Assembly: GCA_039794405.1 (NCBI GenBank)
Contig: JBDIVL010000062.1
Coordinates: forward strand, 1-21,405
Source of the DNA: JBDIVL01 sp039794405
Lineage (GTDB): Bacteria; Planctomycetota; Brocadiia; Brocadiales; Brocadiaceae
Length of the DNA stretch: 21,405 nucleotides
Reading direction: 5' to 3'
Position 1 is the first letter of the stretch. Every line of letters starts with the position of its first letter. Below are positions 8,158 through 16,284 of the stretch, one piece after another. The notes below the pieces were generated by a model. That model had not been told where the DNA came from, did no database searches, and was given only the letters and a program-made list of their open reading frames with translations. The position numbers were made by a program, and so were the translations under genes.

Positions 8158-8474
8158 TAAACCGGTAACTGTTTAGCCAATAAATGTCCCTTCATCTCGT
8201 TTCTATACTGAATACTATATGTGTGTTTAGGAAGTTCAAAGTGCAGGATGGGGCAAACGAAACGGCCCCATCAATAATGTTTTTTCTGGTCTGGTTTCCA
8301 GGGATAACAAAGATATGGAAAATGCAAAGTGCACAATCTGATTGTAATTCATGTTTTTCACTTACGCCTTACAGGAAAAGAATATTCATTGGATACCGCT
8401 TATACCTTAATATAGACTGCTATGTGTTCTATAATTATTTCTGAGAATACTGGGATGAAGAAAGGGAGGAAATT
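8158..8474. other. Intergenic stretch with a possible remnant of the upstream gene's end
   Basis: There is no well-supported gene. The plus frame open at 8184-8444 has no ribosome-binding site and a low-complexity composition. Within it, about 8262-8325 encodes APSIMFFLVWFPGITKIWK, which resembles the C-terminal end of the preceding YfhO protein (VPASIFCLGWPPGITKNGK) and is similar at DNA level too. It may be the leftover of a duplicated gene end. Confidence 0.4.
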
Positions 8475-9926
8475 ATGGTTAATAAAAGGCGTCTGTCAGG
8501 TCTGCTTCTTATCCTCGCCAACCTTGTTTTGATTATCTCAAACGGCTTTGCAGATACACGGAAGGCGAAGCTTGAAGAAAACATCCTCACCGGTTATTTT
8601 GATAATGCTCGTGAGGACCTTGCGTATACCCCTCAAACCTCTAGTCAGTGGGTAACGGCAGCAGTAAACAGCAATGGCGATACAGGCCGGGATAATGCTA
8701 TAGCCGTTGATACATCAGGTTATGCACACACCAGCTATTATGATAGTACGTATGGATATCTTAAGTACGCCACCAATACCTCTGGCTCCTGGATGACGAC
8801 AACAGTAGATAGCGAAGGGGATGTAGGTAGTTATACTTCCATAGCAGTTAATACATCGGGCACAGCACACATCAGCTATTTTGATAATACAAAGCAGAGT
8901 CTCAAGTATGCTACCAACCTCTCCGGTTCATGGGTAACGACAACGGTGGACAATAGCGGAGAAGTGGGCCGATATACCTCCATAACAGTTGATACTTCAG
9001 GTGGAGTGCACATCAGCTATTTTGACAGCACGAATCAAGACCTTAAATATGCAACCAACACATCTGGTTCATGGGTAACGACAACGGTGGATAGCAGTGG
9101 AAGCGTCGGCCGATATACTTCCATAGCGCTTGATACATCAGATGCAGCGCACATCAGCTATTATGATGATACAAATCAGGATCTCAAGTATGCTACCAAC
9201 GCTTCCGGTTCATGGATAACGAGAACGGTGGACAGCGATGGTGATGTAGGATGGGATACTTCCATAGCCCTTGATGCCTCAGACAAGGCACATATCAGTT
9301 ATTTTGATATTACGAATGAAGACCTCAAATATGCCACCAATGCTTCCGGTTCATGGGTGCCAACAGCGTTAGATAGTGAAGGGGACACAGGTTATTCAAC
9401 CTCCATAGCGATCAAATCCTCAGGTAAGGTATACATCAGCTATTATGACAATACCAATCAGGATCTCAGGTACATTACCAATGCCTCTGGTTCATGGATA
9501 CCGGCAACATTAGATACGGACGGGGATGTAGGTGCGTATACCTCCATAGCGTTCGGTACCGCGGGCGAGATATACATCAGCTATTATGATTGGACGAATG
9601 GAGACCTCAAGTATGCCGCCACTCAGGGATGCCTGGCAAAGATGATATCGGTCTCCCCGGACAAGCTGCGGATCAGGCTGGGTAAGAGTAAAGAAGTTGT
9701 TGTCACGATACAAGGAGAAGGTGGTTGTCTGATAGAAGGCGCAGCAGTGGAGGTAAAGATAGATAAATCCAACAGAAAGAGGCTTGTTATTTCCGATGTG
9801 ATGGCAAATACTGATGAAAATGGAGAAGCTGTATTCACTCTCACCGGTAAAAGAAAGGGTAGTGCGATAATTACTTTTATTGCCGAGGAACTAGGTAAGA
9901 GAAAAATACCTGTGAAGATTAAATGA
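8475..9926 (+). CDS. Secreted seven-repeat (propeller-like) protein with Ig-like C-terminus
   Basis: This 483-residue protein has a clear signal peptide: KRR, then a hydrophobic stretch ending NGFA, with likely cleavage after residue 26. Residues 56-384 are seven tandem 47-residue repeats, each starting SGSW and containing a D.dGdvG turn, YTSIA, HISYYD and LKYATN. Seven short beta-rich repeats suggest a seven-bladed propeller, but that is inference. Residues about 386-483 form an Ig-like (invasin/Big-like) domain with SPDKLRIRLGKS and TDENGEAVFTLTG. GGAGG lies upstream of the start at good spacing. The stop overlaps the start of the next gene (ATGA), so the secreted protein and the TPR membrane protein are made together. 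Likely exported or surface located; ligand unknown. Confidence 0.85.
   Translation: MVNKRRLSGLLLILANLVLIISNGFADTRKAKLEENILTGYFDNAREDLAYTPQTSSQWVTAAVNSNGDTGRDNAIAVDTSGYAHTSYYDSTYGYLKYATNTSGSWMTTTVDSEGDVGSYTSIAVNTSGTAHISYFDNTKQSLKYATNLSGSWVTTTVDNSGEVGRYTSITVDTSGGVHISYFDSTNQDLKYATNTSGSWVTTTVDSSGSVGRYTSIALDTSDAAHISYYDDTNQDLKYATNASGSWITRTVDSDGDVGWDTSIALDASDKAHISYFDITNEDLKYATNASGSWVPTALDSEGDTGYSTSIAIKSSGKVYISYYDNTNQDLRYITNASGSWIPATLDTDGDVGAYTSIAFGTAGEIYISYYDWTNGDLKYAATQGCLAKMISVSPDKLRIRLGKSKEVVVTIQGEGGCLIEGAAVEVKIDKSNRKRLVISDVMANTDENGEAVFTLTGKRKGSAIITFIAEELGKRKIPVKIK
8640..9626 (+). repeat. Seven tandem 141-bp repeats in the secreted protein gene
   Basis: Seven in-frame units of exactly 141 bases (47 codons), with boundaries at about 8640, 8781, 8922, 9063, 9204, 9345 and 9486. 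Central units are the most alike, and the first and last are most diverged, as expected for repeats growing by unequal exchange. Recurrent DNA words such as CATCAGCTATT are shared between units. Confidence 0.85.
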
Positions 9927-11959
9927 ACACGTCAAAAATACCGGGTACGGGGGTTCGGTTAACAGTACTCTCTCTTATCACGATTATACCTGCATTAGTT
10001 TATTTAAATTCATTGCAAAATACCTTCGTTTATGATGATTATCTCACGATAACCAATAACCATTTTATCCGGGAGTGGAGATATCTTTCAGCATTTTTTA
10101 ATCAGAAGTATTTCGCAATCTCCAATGAGTTAACGTACCGTCCTGTCGTTACCTTTTCTTATTTTGTGGATTATGCCCTCTGGGGACTAAGACCGCTGGG
10201 CTACCATCTCACTAATATCCTAATCCATACCCTTAACGTCGTTCTGGTCTACCGTATGGTCTTTCAATTTTTTCATAATCGTATAACAGCCTTCATTTCC
10301 TGTTTGATTTTCTCAATACATCCGGTTATCACGGAGGCCGTAAATGCAATAAGTTATCGTGAAGATCTTCTCTCCGCCACTTTTTTGCTGGCAGCCGTTA
10401 TTTTATTCCTTAAATCGGACAGGGCACCAAATAAGAGGTACACTATACTGTGGTATCTGCTTTCGTTACTTACGTATTTTTTTGCCCTATTATCGAAAGA
10501 GATGGCAATTACCCTGCCACTCTTGTTCCTTGTCTGTGATTTCATCCTTTTCAGAAACTACACCTTGAGCATTTACAACATTGTACGGCGTTTGGCGGTC
10601 TGTTATGCAGGCTACATCGCCATAAGTATATTTTACCTGTTCTTACGATTTTCCTTATTTTATAATCCCGGTGAATCGGTACCATATCCGGCTAACAGTA
10701 TTTCCGTAAACCTTATCATGATGATAAAGGTTCTTGGTTATTATATAAAGCTGTTATTTATCCCGGTGCAACTCAATGCAGATTATGTTGTTCCTCTTTC
10801 CTACTCACCTGCCGATGGGGCTTTTATCCTTAGCGTTGTCTTATTAGCGGCTGTTATTATTATATCGGTCAAACTATACCGTTTATCGAGAGTCTGGATA
10901 TTTTCAATCCTCTGGTTCTTTATAACCCTTTTGCCGGTATTGAACATCATTCCAATAAATAACATTATGGCAGAAAGGTATCTTTATATACCAATTATAG
11001 GATTTACGACACTGTTCGGTTCGGTACTTACACGGGCAGGCAGGAATGTGTGGACGCTTATCCCTGTATTCCAAAATAATGGAGGTAATGTATCCCCGCA
11101 TGGGGTTTCAAATACCGTGTTCTTAAATTCCCTACCAGGACGTACATGGGTAAGATTGTTCTACGTAATGTTGCTGGCTGTAGTTACCTTCTTGTTTGCA
11201 TGGAGTTCGGCAAACAGGAATAAAATATGGCTAAATGAATTTACCTTCAGTACGGAAACCATACGCCGTTCTCCGGGGAGTTTTCGGGTATACAATGACC
11301 TGGGATACTTTTATTATCATCATGGACAAATTGATGCGGCCATCCAGGCGTTCAAGGATTCTATCCGGATAAGGTATGGACAACCGAAGGCACATTGCAA
11401 TCTCGGTGCTGCATATTCGCTGAAAGGTCTCAATGACGCAGCGATTGAGGAACTCAGAACAGCAATTCATTTAAGAAATCAGTATCCGGAGGCACACAAT
11501 AATCTGGGCATTCTTTATAAAAAGAGCGGGATGCTTGATAAGGCAGTCAATGAATACAGAGAGGCATTAAAGACCAACCCGTATTACGCGGAGGCCTATA
11601 ACAATCTGGGCAGTGCCCTTATTGACCAGGGGAGGCTGGACGAGGCACTTCCCGAGTTAGAAAAGGCAGTAAATATACGGAACAATTTCGCCCTTGCACA
11701 GTATAATATAGCCGTAGTCTATTATAAAAAAGGTTTGATGGATAAGGCCCATATCAAGCTTTTGGAGGCCTGTCAATTGGATCCCTCGAATGCCGATATT
11801 CACGTTAGCTTGGGTGTTCTCTATTTAAATTACATTCATGATAAAGAAAAGGCCTCCATGCATCTCCGGGAAGCGTTACGGATAAACCCAAAGCACAAAC
11901 AAGCGGTGGAAATGAGGGATATTATCAACAAACTAGCTTTGGGGGAAAAGGGATCTTAG
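9923..11959 (+). CDS. TMTC-like membrane protein with C-terminal TPR repeats
   Basis: The 678-residue protein's N-terminal two thirds (about 1-435) have around ten hydrophobic spans. After the first span comes NTFVYDDY (D38, D39), the acidic first-loop motif typical of GT-C glycosyltransferases and of TMTC/PMT-like proteins. Residues about 450-675 are about six TPR units (for example NDLGYFYYHHGQIDAAIQAF and AYNNLGSALIDQGRLDEALPEL). Related proteins transfer mannose or other sugars from a lipid carrier to secreted proteins; here donor and acceptor are unknown. The four-base overlap with the secreted repeat-protein gene makes that protein a candidate substrate or partner. No terminator directly follows. 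Confidence 0.82.
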   Translation: MNTSKIPGTGVRLTVLSLITIIPALVYLNSLQNTFVYDDYLTITNNHFIREWRYLSAFFNQKYFAISNELTYRPVVTFSYFVDYALWGLRPLGYHLTNILIHTLNVVLVYRMVFQFFHNRITAFISCLIFSIHPVITEAVNAISYREDLLSATFLLAAVILFLKSDRAPNKRYTILWYLLSLLTYFFALLSKEMAITLPLLFLVCDFILFRNYTLSIYNIVRRLAVCYAGYIAISIFYLFLRFSLFYNPGESVPYPANSISVNLIMMIKVLGYYIKLLFIPVQLNADYVVPLSYSPADGAFILSVVLLAAVIIISVKLYRLSRVWIFSILWFFITLLPVLNIIPINNIMAERYLYIPIIGFTTLFGSVLTRAGRNVWTLIPVFQNNGGNVSPHGVSNTVFLNSLPGRTWVRLFYVMLLAVVTFLFAWSSANRNKIWLNEFTFSTETIRRSPGSFRVYNDLGYFYYHHGQIDAAIQAFKDSIRIRYGQPKAHCNLGAAYSLKGLNDAAIEELRTAIHLRNQYPEAHNNLGILYKKSGMLDKAVNEYREALKTNPYYAEAYNNLGSALIDQGRLDEALPELEKAVNIRNNFALAQYNIAVVYYKKGLMDKAHIKLLEACQLDPSNADIHVSLGVLYLNYIHDKEKASMHLREALRINPKHKQAVEMRDIINKLALGEKGS

Positions 11960-12165
11960 TTGACAATCCATAGTGCTTACAAGTTATACCCCCTTATCTT
12001 CTTGCAAACTTATCGTTACCTGCATCTTTTCCTTTCGTACAAACTACACTTCGTCAGGAGTAAACGATAATGGACAGACAAAGACAATTTATTGACTGTT
12101 CTATCATAAGTTGCCAATCATCACAGAAAACGCCTTACCTTGACGGTAAAAATTTATATTCTTGC
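11960..12165. other. Intergenic stretch without a gene
   Basis: About 206 bases between the TPR gene and the riboswitch promoter. I see no coding sequence and no clear terminator for the upstream gene. Confidence 0.4.
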
Positions 12166-12194
12166 TTGAAATAAAGGACTATCCGTGCTATCTT
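12166..12194 (+). promoter_or_regulatory. Promoter of the riboswitch-controlled gene
   Basis: TTGAAA (12166-12171) and TATCTT (12189-12194) are 17 bases apart, with TGC directly before the -10 forming an extended -10. Predicted start is about 12201, exactly where the aptamer begins, which supports the assignment. Confidence 0.6.
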
Positions 12195-12202
12195 GAAAAC
12201 AG

Positions 12203-12314
12203 ACACATGCGATAAAGGCAAACTCTGAGCGATCAGGGGACGCAAAGGAAAGGGTCTTACAATTCTCCCTTTAATAAAGGAGAGTAAAAAAGACAGCCTT
12301 ACTGCCGAAGATGT
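12203..12314 (+). ncRNA. Cyclic di-GMP-I (GEMM-I) riboswitch aptamer
   Basis: The hallmarks appear in order: GCGATAAAGGCAAAC (12209-12223), a six-pair stem CTCTGA/TCAGGG closed by a GCGA (GNRA) tetraloop, GGACGCAAAG (12238-12247), AAGGGTCTTA, an imperfect CTCCCTTT/AAAGGAG hairpin, then GACAGCCTTACTGCCGAAG (12292-12310). This is the conserved GEMM-I core and order. By comparison with the Vc2 aptamer as I recall it, the position equivalent to G20 is G, favouring c-di-GMP over cGAMP. ACAT (12205-12208) can close the aptamer with ATGT (12311-12314). It lies just after a promoter and just before a terminator and the 134-aa gene. Confidence 0.87.
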
Positions 12315-12351
12315 TGATAAAGATATCTTTGCAGTAAGGCTTTTTTGTTTT
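12295..12351 (+). terminator. Riboswitch expression-platform terminator
   Basis: Perfect arms AGCCTTACTGC (12295-12305) and GCAGTAAGGCT (12331-12341) extend inward past one bulged C through GAAGATGT/ATATCTTT, to about 19 pairs. The hairpin is followed by TTTTTTGTTTT. The 5' arm is the 3' part of the aptamer, so aptamer and terminator cannot both form. Ligand binding should therefore block termination. Confidence 0.87.
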
Positions 12352-12372
12352 ACGTGCAAACCATAGGAAGCC

Positions 12373-12777
12373 ATGAAAAATATTTTCTCTATCTTTTCTC
12401 TTCTCTTGTATATTTTTACTGATTCTTTAAAGCTATCAAAAGAAAAATCAATCGATTTAGCAAAGATTGAGGCAGCAATTTATTACCTAAAAATTGTTAA
12501 AACAGTACGGCAGATATACCTTGGCGGGTTTTTCGTACTTGTAAGCCTTATTTTCATGATCAATGGATTTACGTTTGTGCATGTAGCGTTCTTTTACTAC
12601 ATTCCATGGAATAGGGAGACAAAAGCATTAGTCATTTTCTTGCTCGGTGTTTGTTACCTGATCATACCCTTAGCAGTCTATCTCTATTTTGCTTCGCAAA
12701 AAAGGTGGATGAAATTTTCAAGGTCAGGCGAATTAGTACAAAAGGTCATACAGAAGGACCCTGAAAACAGAGAATAA
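12373..12777 (+). CDS. Small membrane protein under c-di-GMP riboswitch control
   Basis: This 134-residue protein matches no family I can name. Visible features are an N-terminal hydrophobic or amphipathic stretch (3-17), a charged helix (20-45), two strong membrane spans (about 48-75, GGFFVLVSLIFMINGF, and about 84-107, KALVIFLLGVCYLIIPLAVYL) and a basic then polar tail (109-134). TAGGAAG lies five bases before the ATG. It starts about 20 bases after the riboswitch terminator and is the only gene that the switch can obviously control. c-di-GMP switches normally govern attachment, motility, matrix or secretion genes, so an envelope role in surface life is plausible; this is inference only. 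Confidence 0.8.
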   Translation: MKNIFSIFSLLLYIFTDSLKLSKEKSIDLAKIEAAIYYLKIVKTVRQIYLGGFFVLVSLIFMINGFTFVHVAFFYYIPWNRETKALVIFLLGVCYLIIPLAVYLYFASQKRWMKFSRSGELVQKVIQKDPENRE

Positions 12778-13220
12778 ATAAGAAGTGGATGAGAAACATC
12801 TCCTATTAACTATTCACTATCTATCGTTTTCTTTTCGCATCCCCCTTCATTCCCATCTTTCTGAAGGAGAAACTATGATTAAAATTCCTATACATTAAAC
12901 TAGGCGTTTGGCTACTTTTTTATAACACAGACGTAGGAGCAAACCTCGTATTCACCCAAATGGGAAGTAAACAGAAACGTTTTGAACCTTGCAGGGCAGG
13001 GGCAAACACATGTAGGAGCAGGTTTAAAACCTGTCCCTACAACAAAACACTGAAATTCCTATACGCAAATCAGGGCTCCGGCAGCTTTAACCACAGAGAA
13101 TACAGAAGAGTTCCATCTCAGCAAATTTTCATTACTCCAATACCCCGCTTTTGGTTGTGGCTTATGCATCTATGGCTTAGAATCCAAATGGCTTTCAGAG
13201 TTATAAGTCAAGGTTAGCAT
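12778..13220. other. Intergenic stretch with dispersed repeats
   Basis: Contains no supported gene. It holds the inverted 13-mer shared with 2716-2728 (12809-12821) and the palindromic repeat at 13012-13040. A frame open at 12960-13217 overlaps the repeat and lacks coding character. Confidence 0.4.
13012..13040. repeat. Palindromic intergenic repeat
   Basis: Arms GTAGGAGCAGGTTT (13012-13025) and AAACCTGTCCCTAC (13027-13040) pair with two mismatches around a central base. A partial half-copy, ACGTAGGAGCAAACC, lies about 80 bases upstream. From memory, GTAGGGACAGG-type palindromes are dispersed in many environmental genomes. No T-run follows. Confidence 0.6.
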
Positions 13221-14120
13221 ATGAAGAATTTTCTCTGGATATTACTCAAGGAAACGTATTTAGAATGGAAAGTGGACAAGGTACCACGTTTGGCTGCGGC
13301 ATTAGCATACTATGCATTATTTTCCATTACTCCGCTGCTGGTCATCGTGATTGCTATCGTTGGTTTTCTATTTGGACAAGAAGCGGCACAGGGCCAGATT
13401 ATGAATCAGATTAAGGATCTCATTGGCGAGGCAGGTGCACAGGCAGTAGAGAGGATGATCAAAAGTGCGCATAACCCTGCCTCAGGTATCATCGCAACCC
13501 TCTTTGCCATCGTCATGCTATTGCTTGGAGCAACATTTGTATTTAGTCAAATTCGGGATGCGCTGAACACTATCTGGGAAGTTACACCTAAGCCAGCCAG
13601 TGGAATAACGAGTTTCTTAAAAGACCGTTTTGTTTCATTTATCATGATATTGGGAATTGGTTTTTTGCTTTTGTTATCATTCGTAATGAGTGCTCTTTTA
13701 TCGGCCTTTGGAGACTTTCTGAACAGCCTTTTTCCCAAGCTGGCCTTTACCGTACAAATAATAAACTTCATTATCTCTTTTGGAGTTATCACACTCCTGT
13801 TCGCTATGGTTTATAAGATCTTACCCGATGTCGAAATTGCATGGAGTGATGTTTGGTTAGGATCAGCCATCACTTCGCTGCTCTTCACGATTGGCAAATT
13901 TTTAATTGGCTGGTACATTGGCAAAAGTGGCGTTGCATCGGTATATGGTGCTGCCAGTTCAGTCGTTATCATCCTTGTTTGGATCTATTATTCAGCGCAA
14001 ATATTTCTGTTCGGCGCAGAGTTTACGCAGGTATACGCAAACAAATATGGTTCGGGAATGAAACCAACAGAAGGAGCTACGCTTGCTTCAGAGAAAGAAA
14101 AGGAAGGCTCAAAAGCATGA
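13221..14120 (+). CDS. YihY/UPF0761 (BrkB-like) inner-membrane protein
   Basis: This 299-residue multi-pass membrane protein has the family hallmarks: VPRLAAALAYYALFSITPLL near the N-terminus (about 21-40), GATFVFSQIRDALNTIWEV (about 108-126) and the C-terminal GAASSVVIILVWIYYSAQIFLFGAEFTQVYA (about 242-272). About six spans are visible, followed by a short charged tail. The family was once called RNase BN by mistake; its real role is unknown, with transport or envelope functions proposed. AAGG lies nine bases before the ATG. It stands alone, with large non-coding stretches on both sides. Length is typical. Confidence 0.9.
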   Translation: MKNFLWILLKETYLEWKVDKVPRLAAALAYYALFSITPLLVIVIAIVGFLFGQEAAQGQIMNQIKDLIGEAGAQAVERMIKSAHNPASGIIATLFAIVMLLLGATFVFSQIRDALNTIWEVTPKPASGITSFLKDRFVSFIMILGIGFLLLLSFVMSALLSAFGDFLNSLFPKLAFTVQIINFIISFGVITLLFAMVYKILPDVEIAWSDVWLGSAITSLLFTIGKFLIGWYIGKSGVASVYGAASSVVIILVWIYYSAQIFLFGAEFTQVYANKYGSGMKPTEGATLASEKEKEGSKA

Positions 14121-14134
14121 CTATAGCATCCAAC

Positions 14135-14248
14135 AGATGAAACCGAACGTCACATAATAAAACAAAATAAACCACGATGTGATTACACCATCACGGACAA
14201 ACGAGTTTGTCCGTGCCACCCTATCTAAAATACTGTTCGGTTTCATCT
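14135..14248. repeat. MITE-like element with nested palindrome
   Basis: Perfect 14-bp inverted ends AGATGAAACCGAAC (14135-14148) and GTTCGGTTTCATCT (14235-14248) enclose an 86-base interior. The interior contains a second perfect palindrome CACGGACAAAC/GTTTGTCCGTG (14192-14215). There is no coding capacity and I see no target-site duplication. It lies 15 bases after the YihY gene. A small non-autonomous transposable element, or a dispersed palindrome placed inside a larger hairpin, both fit. Confidence 0.6.
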
Positions 14249-14847
14249 CTTGAGTACTACAATCAAAATAACATGTATCATGGCACACTTGGGCATGTCA
14301 CACCCCTGTATCATGACACTCTTGTTTATCCGTTACGTAATGATATACAATTTTTTTCTTAAACTTTATTATCATAGGATAAAGCCTTTCATCTTTTCTC
14401 TGTCCAGAATTACCAGACGATACTGAAATTTATAAATCTATATGTTTTTGTATTCCGCACCTTACTGCCTCGTAATTATAAGAGTACAGATGTATGGCAC
14501 ATTGCCTTATCGTGAGATATTCCCGGGTTTTTCCTGGAAAAGTGTAATATTTTTCTGATTTCTTTATAATTTGGTATAAGTTTTTCTAGTTATTTCTAGC
14601 AATTAAGAAAATTAATGCCTGTCCATTTGCCAGGAAGCAATTAGTAACAACACATCAAAGAATAGGTGTTTTTGCTCATTTCAAGCGATTTGTTCCGTAG
14701 GCCACCTAATTTAGTAAAGCAATAGGATAATATCCAACCTGGTCATAGAAATATAAGCTTCTTTGCAAATATTTACTTTTTAATATTTTGTAACAGTATT
14801 TTTAGGCACCCTTTATAAAAACAAAATTTACAGAAAGGAGATGTGCT
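14249..14847. promoter_or_regulatory. Long leader/upstream region of the ferritin-like gene
   Basis: This is about 600 bases of AT-rich sequence without a gene. It has an 18-base direct repeat TGTATCATGGCACACTTG (14274-14291) and TGTATCATGACACTCTTG (14307-14324), 16/18 identical and 33 bases apart start to start (about three helical turns). It may be a pair of regulator sites. I could not pick a convincing promoter. Confidence 0.35.
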
Positions 14848-16068
14848 ATGGCTTTCAATCCATTGAAAGAAAAAGGTATACCTATTGAAAAACAGTTTAA
14901 AAACTGGAGTGAATTGAATACAGTACCTTATGATAAGGATACGGTTCATCCTTATACAAGGACAGCCGGGATATTAATGAATGGGATTGAGGTAGAAGGC
15001 GCCTTTTTCTCCCATAATTTTGCCAGGCACACAGACGACCTGGAATTGAGGAAAAAACTGGCATTGATACGAAGAATAGAGCAGTCCCAGCAGAAAGAGA
15101 TAAATTGGATGATACCTGCCGATGAATCGAATCTCGAAGTAACCATAGGCTATGAACAAGTTGCTGTCGACCTGACTGCGTACCTGGCAGAGAACGAAAA
15201 AGATTCATATGTAAAACAGGCGCTTGATTTTGCACTCTTAGAGGATTTTGACCATCTCTACCGTTATGCGAATCTTATGAGGATTACCATGGGAAAAGAC
15301 GCATCATCGGTAACCAAACAATATACAGAGATAACTGTGGGGAGACCGACTAAGCTGGAACACCGATACCCCCTTGATGATGTAAGAAAGTATGCAGATA
15401 AGAATACTGCAGATCTAATGACCATCCTCCATATTCTGACGATCATTTCAGCCGAACAGCAGACAATGAATTTTTATATGACCGTAGGTGACAGAATAGA
15501 GGAGAATATTGGAAGAGGACTTTATCTTGAAATAGCACAGATCGAGGAACAGCACGTAACCCATTACGAGTCTTTGCTCGATCCAAGAACGACCTGGTTT
15601 GAGCAACTGCTTTTTCATGAATTAAACGAATGCTGGCTGTATTACTCGCTGATGCAGAGTGAATCTGATAACAGGGCAGCGAAAGTCTGGGAAAAGAACC
15701 TTGCAATGGAAATTGAACACCTGAAGATAGCAGCAGATTTGATGAAACAATACGAGAACCGAGACCCGGAAGAACTCATCTCTTCTGGTTTCTCTCATCT
15801 CTTCAAGTTCAAGTCTAACATTGATTACGTAAGGAATATATTGAAAACCCAGTATAACTACAATGCCATGGATACTGAATTCGTTCCCGGAGAACGCCTG
15901 TCCAGAGATCATAGATATTATAAGCACCAGGCAATAGTTAATGCAGGAGGCGTTCCCAGTGAAGAGGTTATAGAAAAAGTAATTGATAAGGAGGGAACGG
16001 ATTATAGACAGGAAATAGCAGGACCACATCCGGTTGAAGAGTACAGAGAAAAAGTTGCAACAAGGTAA
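14848..16068 (+). CDS. Double ferritin-like di-iron protein
   Basis: This 406-residue soluble protein is built of long helices with two sets of carboxylate/His motifs. The first set (about 65-147) has E84, YEQVAVDL (E103) and LEDFDHLYRY (E132, H136). The second (about 188-302) has AEQQTMNFY (E203), IEEQHVTHY (E233/E234, H236), HELNECWLYY (E258/E261) and EIEHLKIA (E288/E290, H291). The second set is a complete ferritin-like ExxH pattern, so a di-iron (or di-manganese) centre is likely. The polar tail (about 320-406) has no clear domain. AGAAAGGAG sits eight bases before the ATG, a strong site. Oxidase, peroxidase or metal-storage activity is possible; I do not know a named family for the two-bundle form. 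It lies beside rubrerythrin genes. Confidence 0.72.
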   Translation: MAFNPLKEKGIPIEKQFKNWSELNTVPYDKDTVHPYTRTAGILMNGIEVEGAFFSHNFARHTDDLELRKKLALIRRIEQSQQKEINWMIPADESNLEVTIGYEQVAVDLTAYLAENEKDSYVKQALDFALLEDFDHLYRYANLMRITMGKDASSVTKQYTEITVGRPTKLEHRYPLDDVRKYADKNTADLMTILHILTIISAEQQTMNFYMTVGDRIEENIGRGLYLEIAQIEEQHVTHYESLLDPRTTWFEQLLFHELNECWLYYSLMQSESDNRAAKVWEKNLAMEIEHLKIAADLMKQYENRDPEELISSGFSHLFKFKSNIDYVRNILKTQYNYNAMDTEFVPGERLSRDHRYYKHQAIVNAGGVPSEEVIEKVIDKEGTDYRQEIAGPHPVEEYREKVATR

Positions 16069-16097
16069 CCCACAGGTAAAGATTTCCTGAATGGTCT

Positions 16098-16120
16098 TCC
16101 CGGCCATCGGGATTTTTATT
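16098..16120 (+). terminator. Terminator after the ferritin-like gene
   Basis: TCCCG (16098-16102) and CGGGA (16108-16112) form a short GC-rich stem with a GCCAT loop, followed by TTTTTATTT, about 30 bases after the stop codon. Confidence 0.6.
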
Positions 16121-16145
16121 TAAGAGCCTGCTGAAAACAAGATGG

Positions 16146-16185
16146 TTATTCCGTATGAAGCGAAGCGAAATGAGAAATCTTTTAT
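16146..16185. repeat. Possible dispersed intergenic repeat
   Basis: The segment TATTCCGTATGAAGCGAAGC, continuing into GAAATGAGAAATCTTTT, resembles from memory a widespread non-coding repeat (ATTCCGnATGAAGCGAAGC...GAGAAATC) found in many environmental bacteria. There is only one copy in this window, so this is memory rather than internal evidence. Confidence 0.35.
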
Positions 16186-16284
16186 CAATTCGGCAAGGGA
16201 GGGCTCCCGATCCTTTACCGTTCGGAACATACCTTAATTCAACCGTATTATTTATGCCGGGCTCAGGAGATGGTACGGACAAAA

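Noticed and set aside
8184..8444. Open frame of 86 codons between the YfhO and secreted-protein genes
   Set aside because: No Shine-Dalgarno and odd composition; only the echo of the YfhO C-terminus is of interest, reported as a possible remnant.
8640..9626. Regular repeats considered as a CRISPR-like array
   Set aside because: Units are contiguous 141-bp in-frame coding repeats without spacers.
12960..13217. Open frame of 85 codons before the YihY gene
   Set aside because: It runs through the palindromic repeat at 13012-13040, has many Arg and Cys and no coding-like pattern.
14281..14294. TGGCAC...GGC resembling a sigma-54 promoter
   Set aside because: The GG and GC elements are separated by nine bases instead of ten, and the match is part of a direct repeat.
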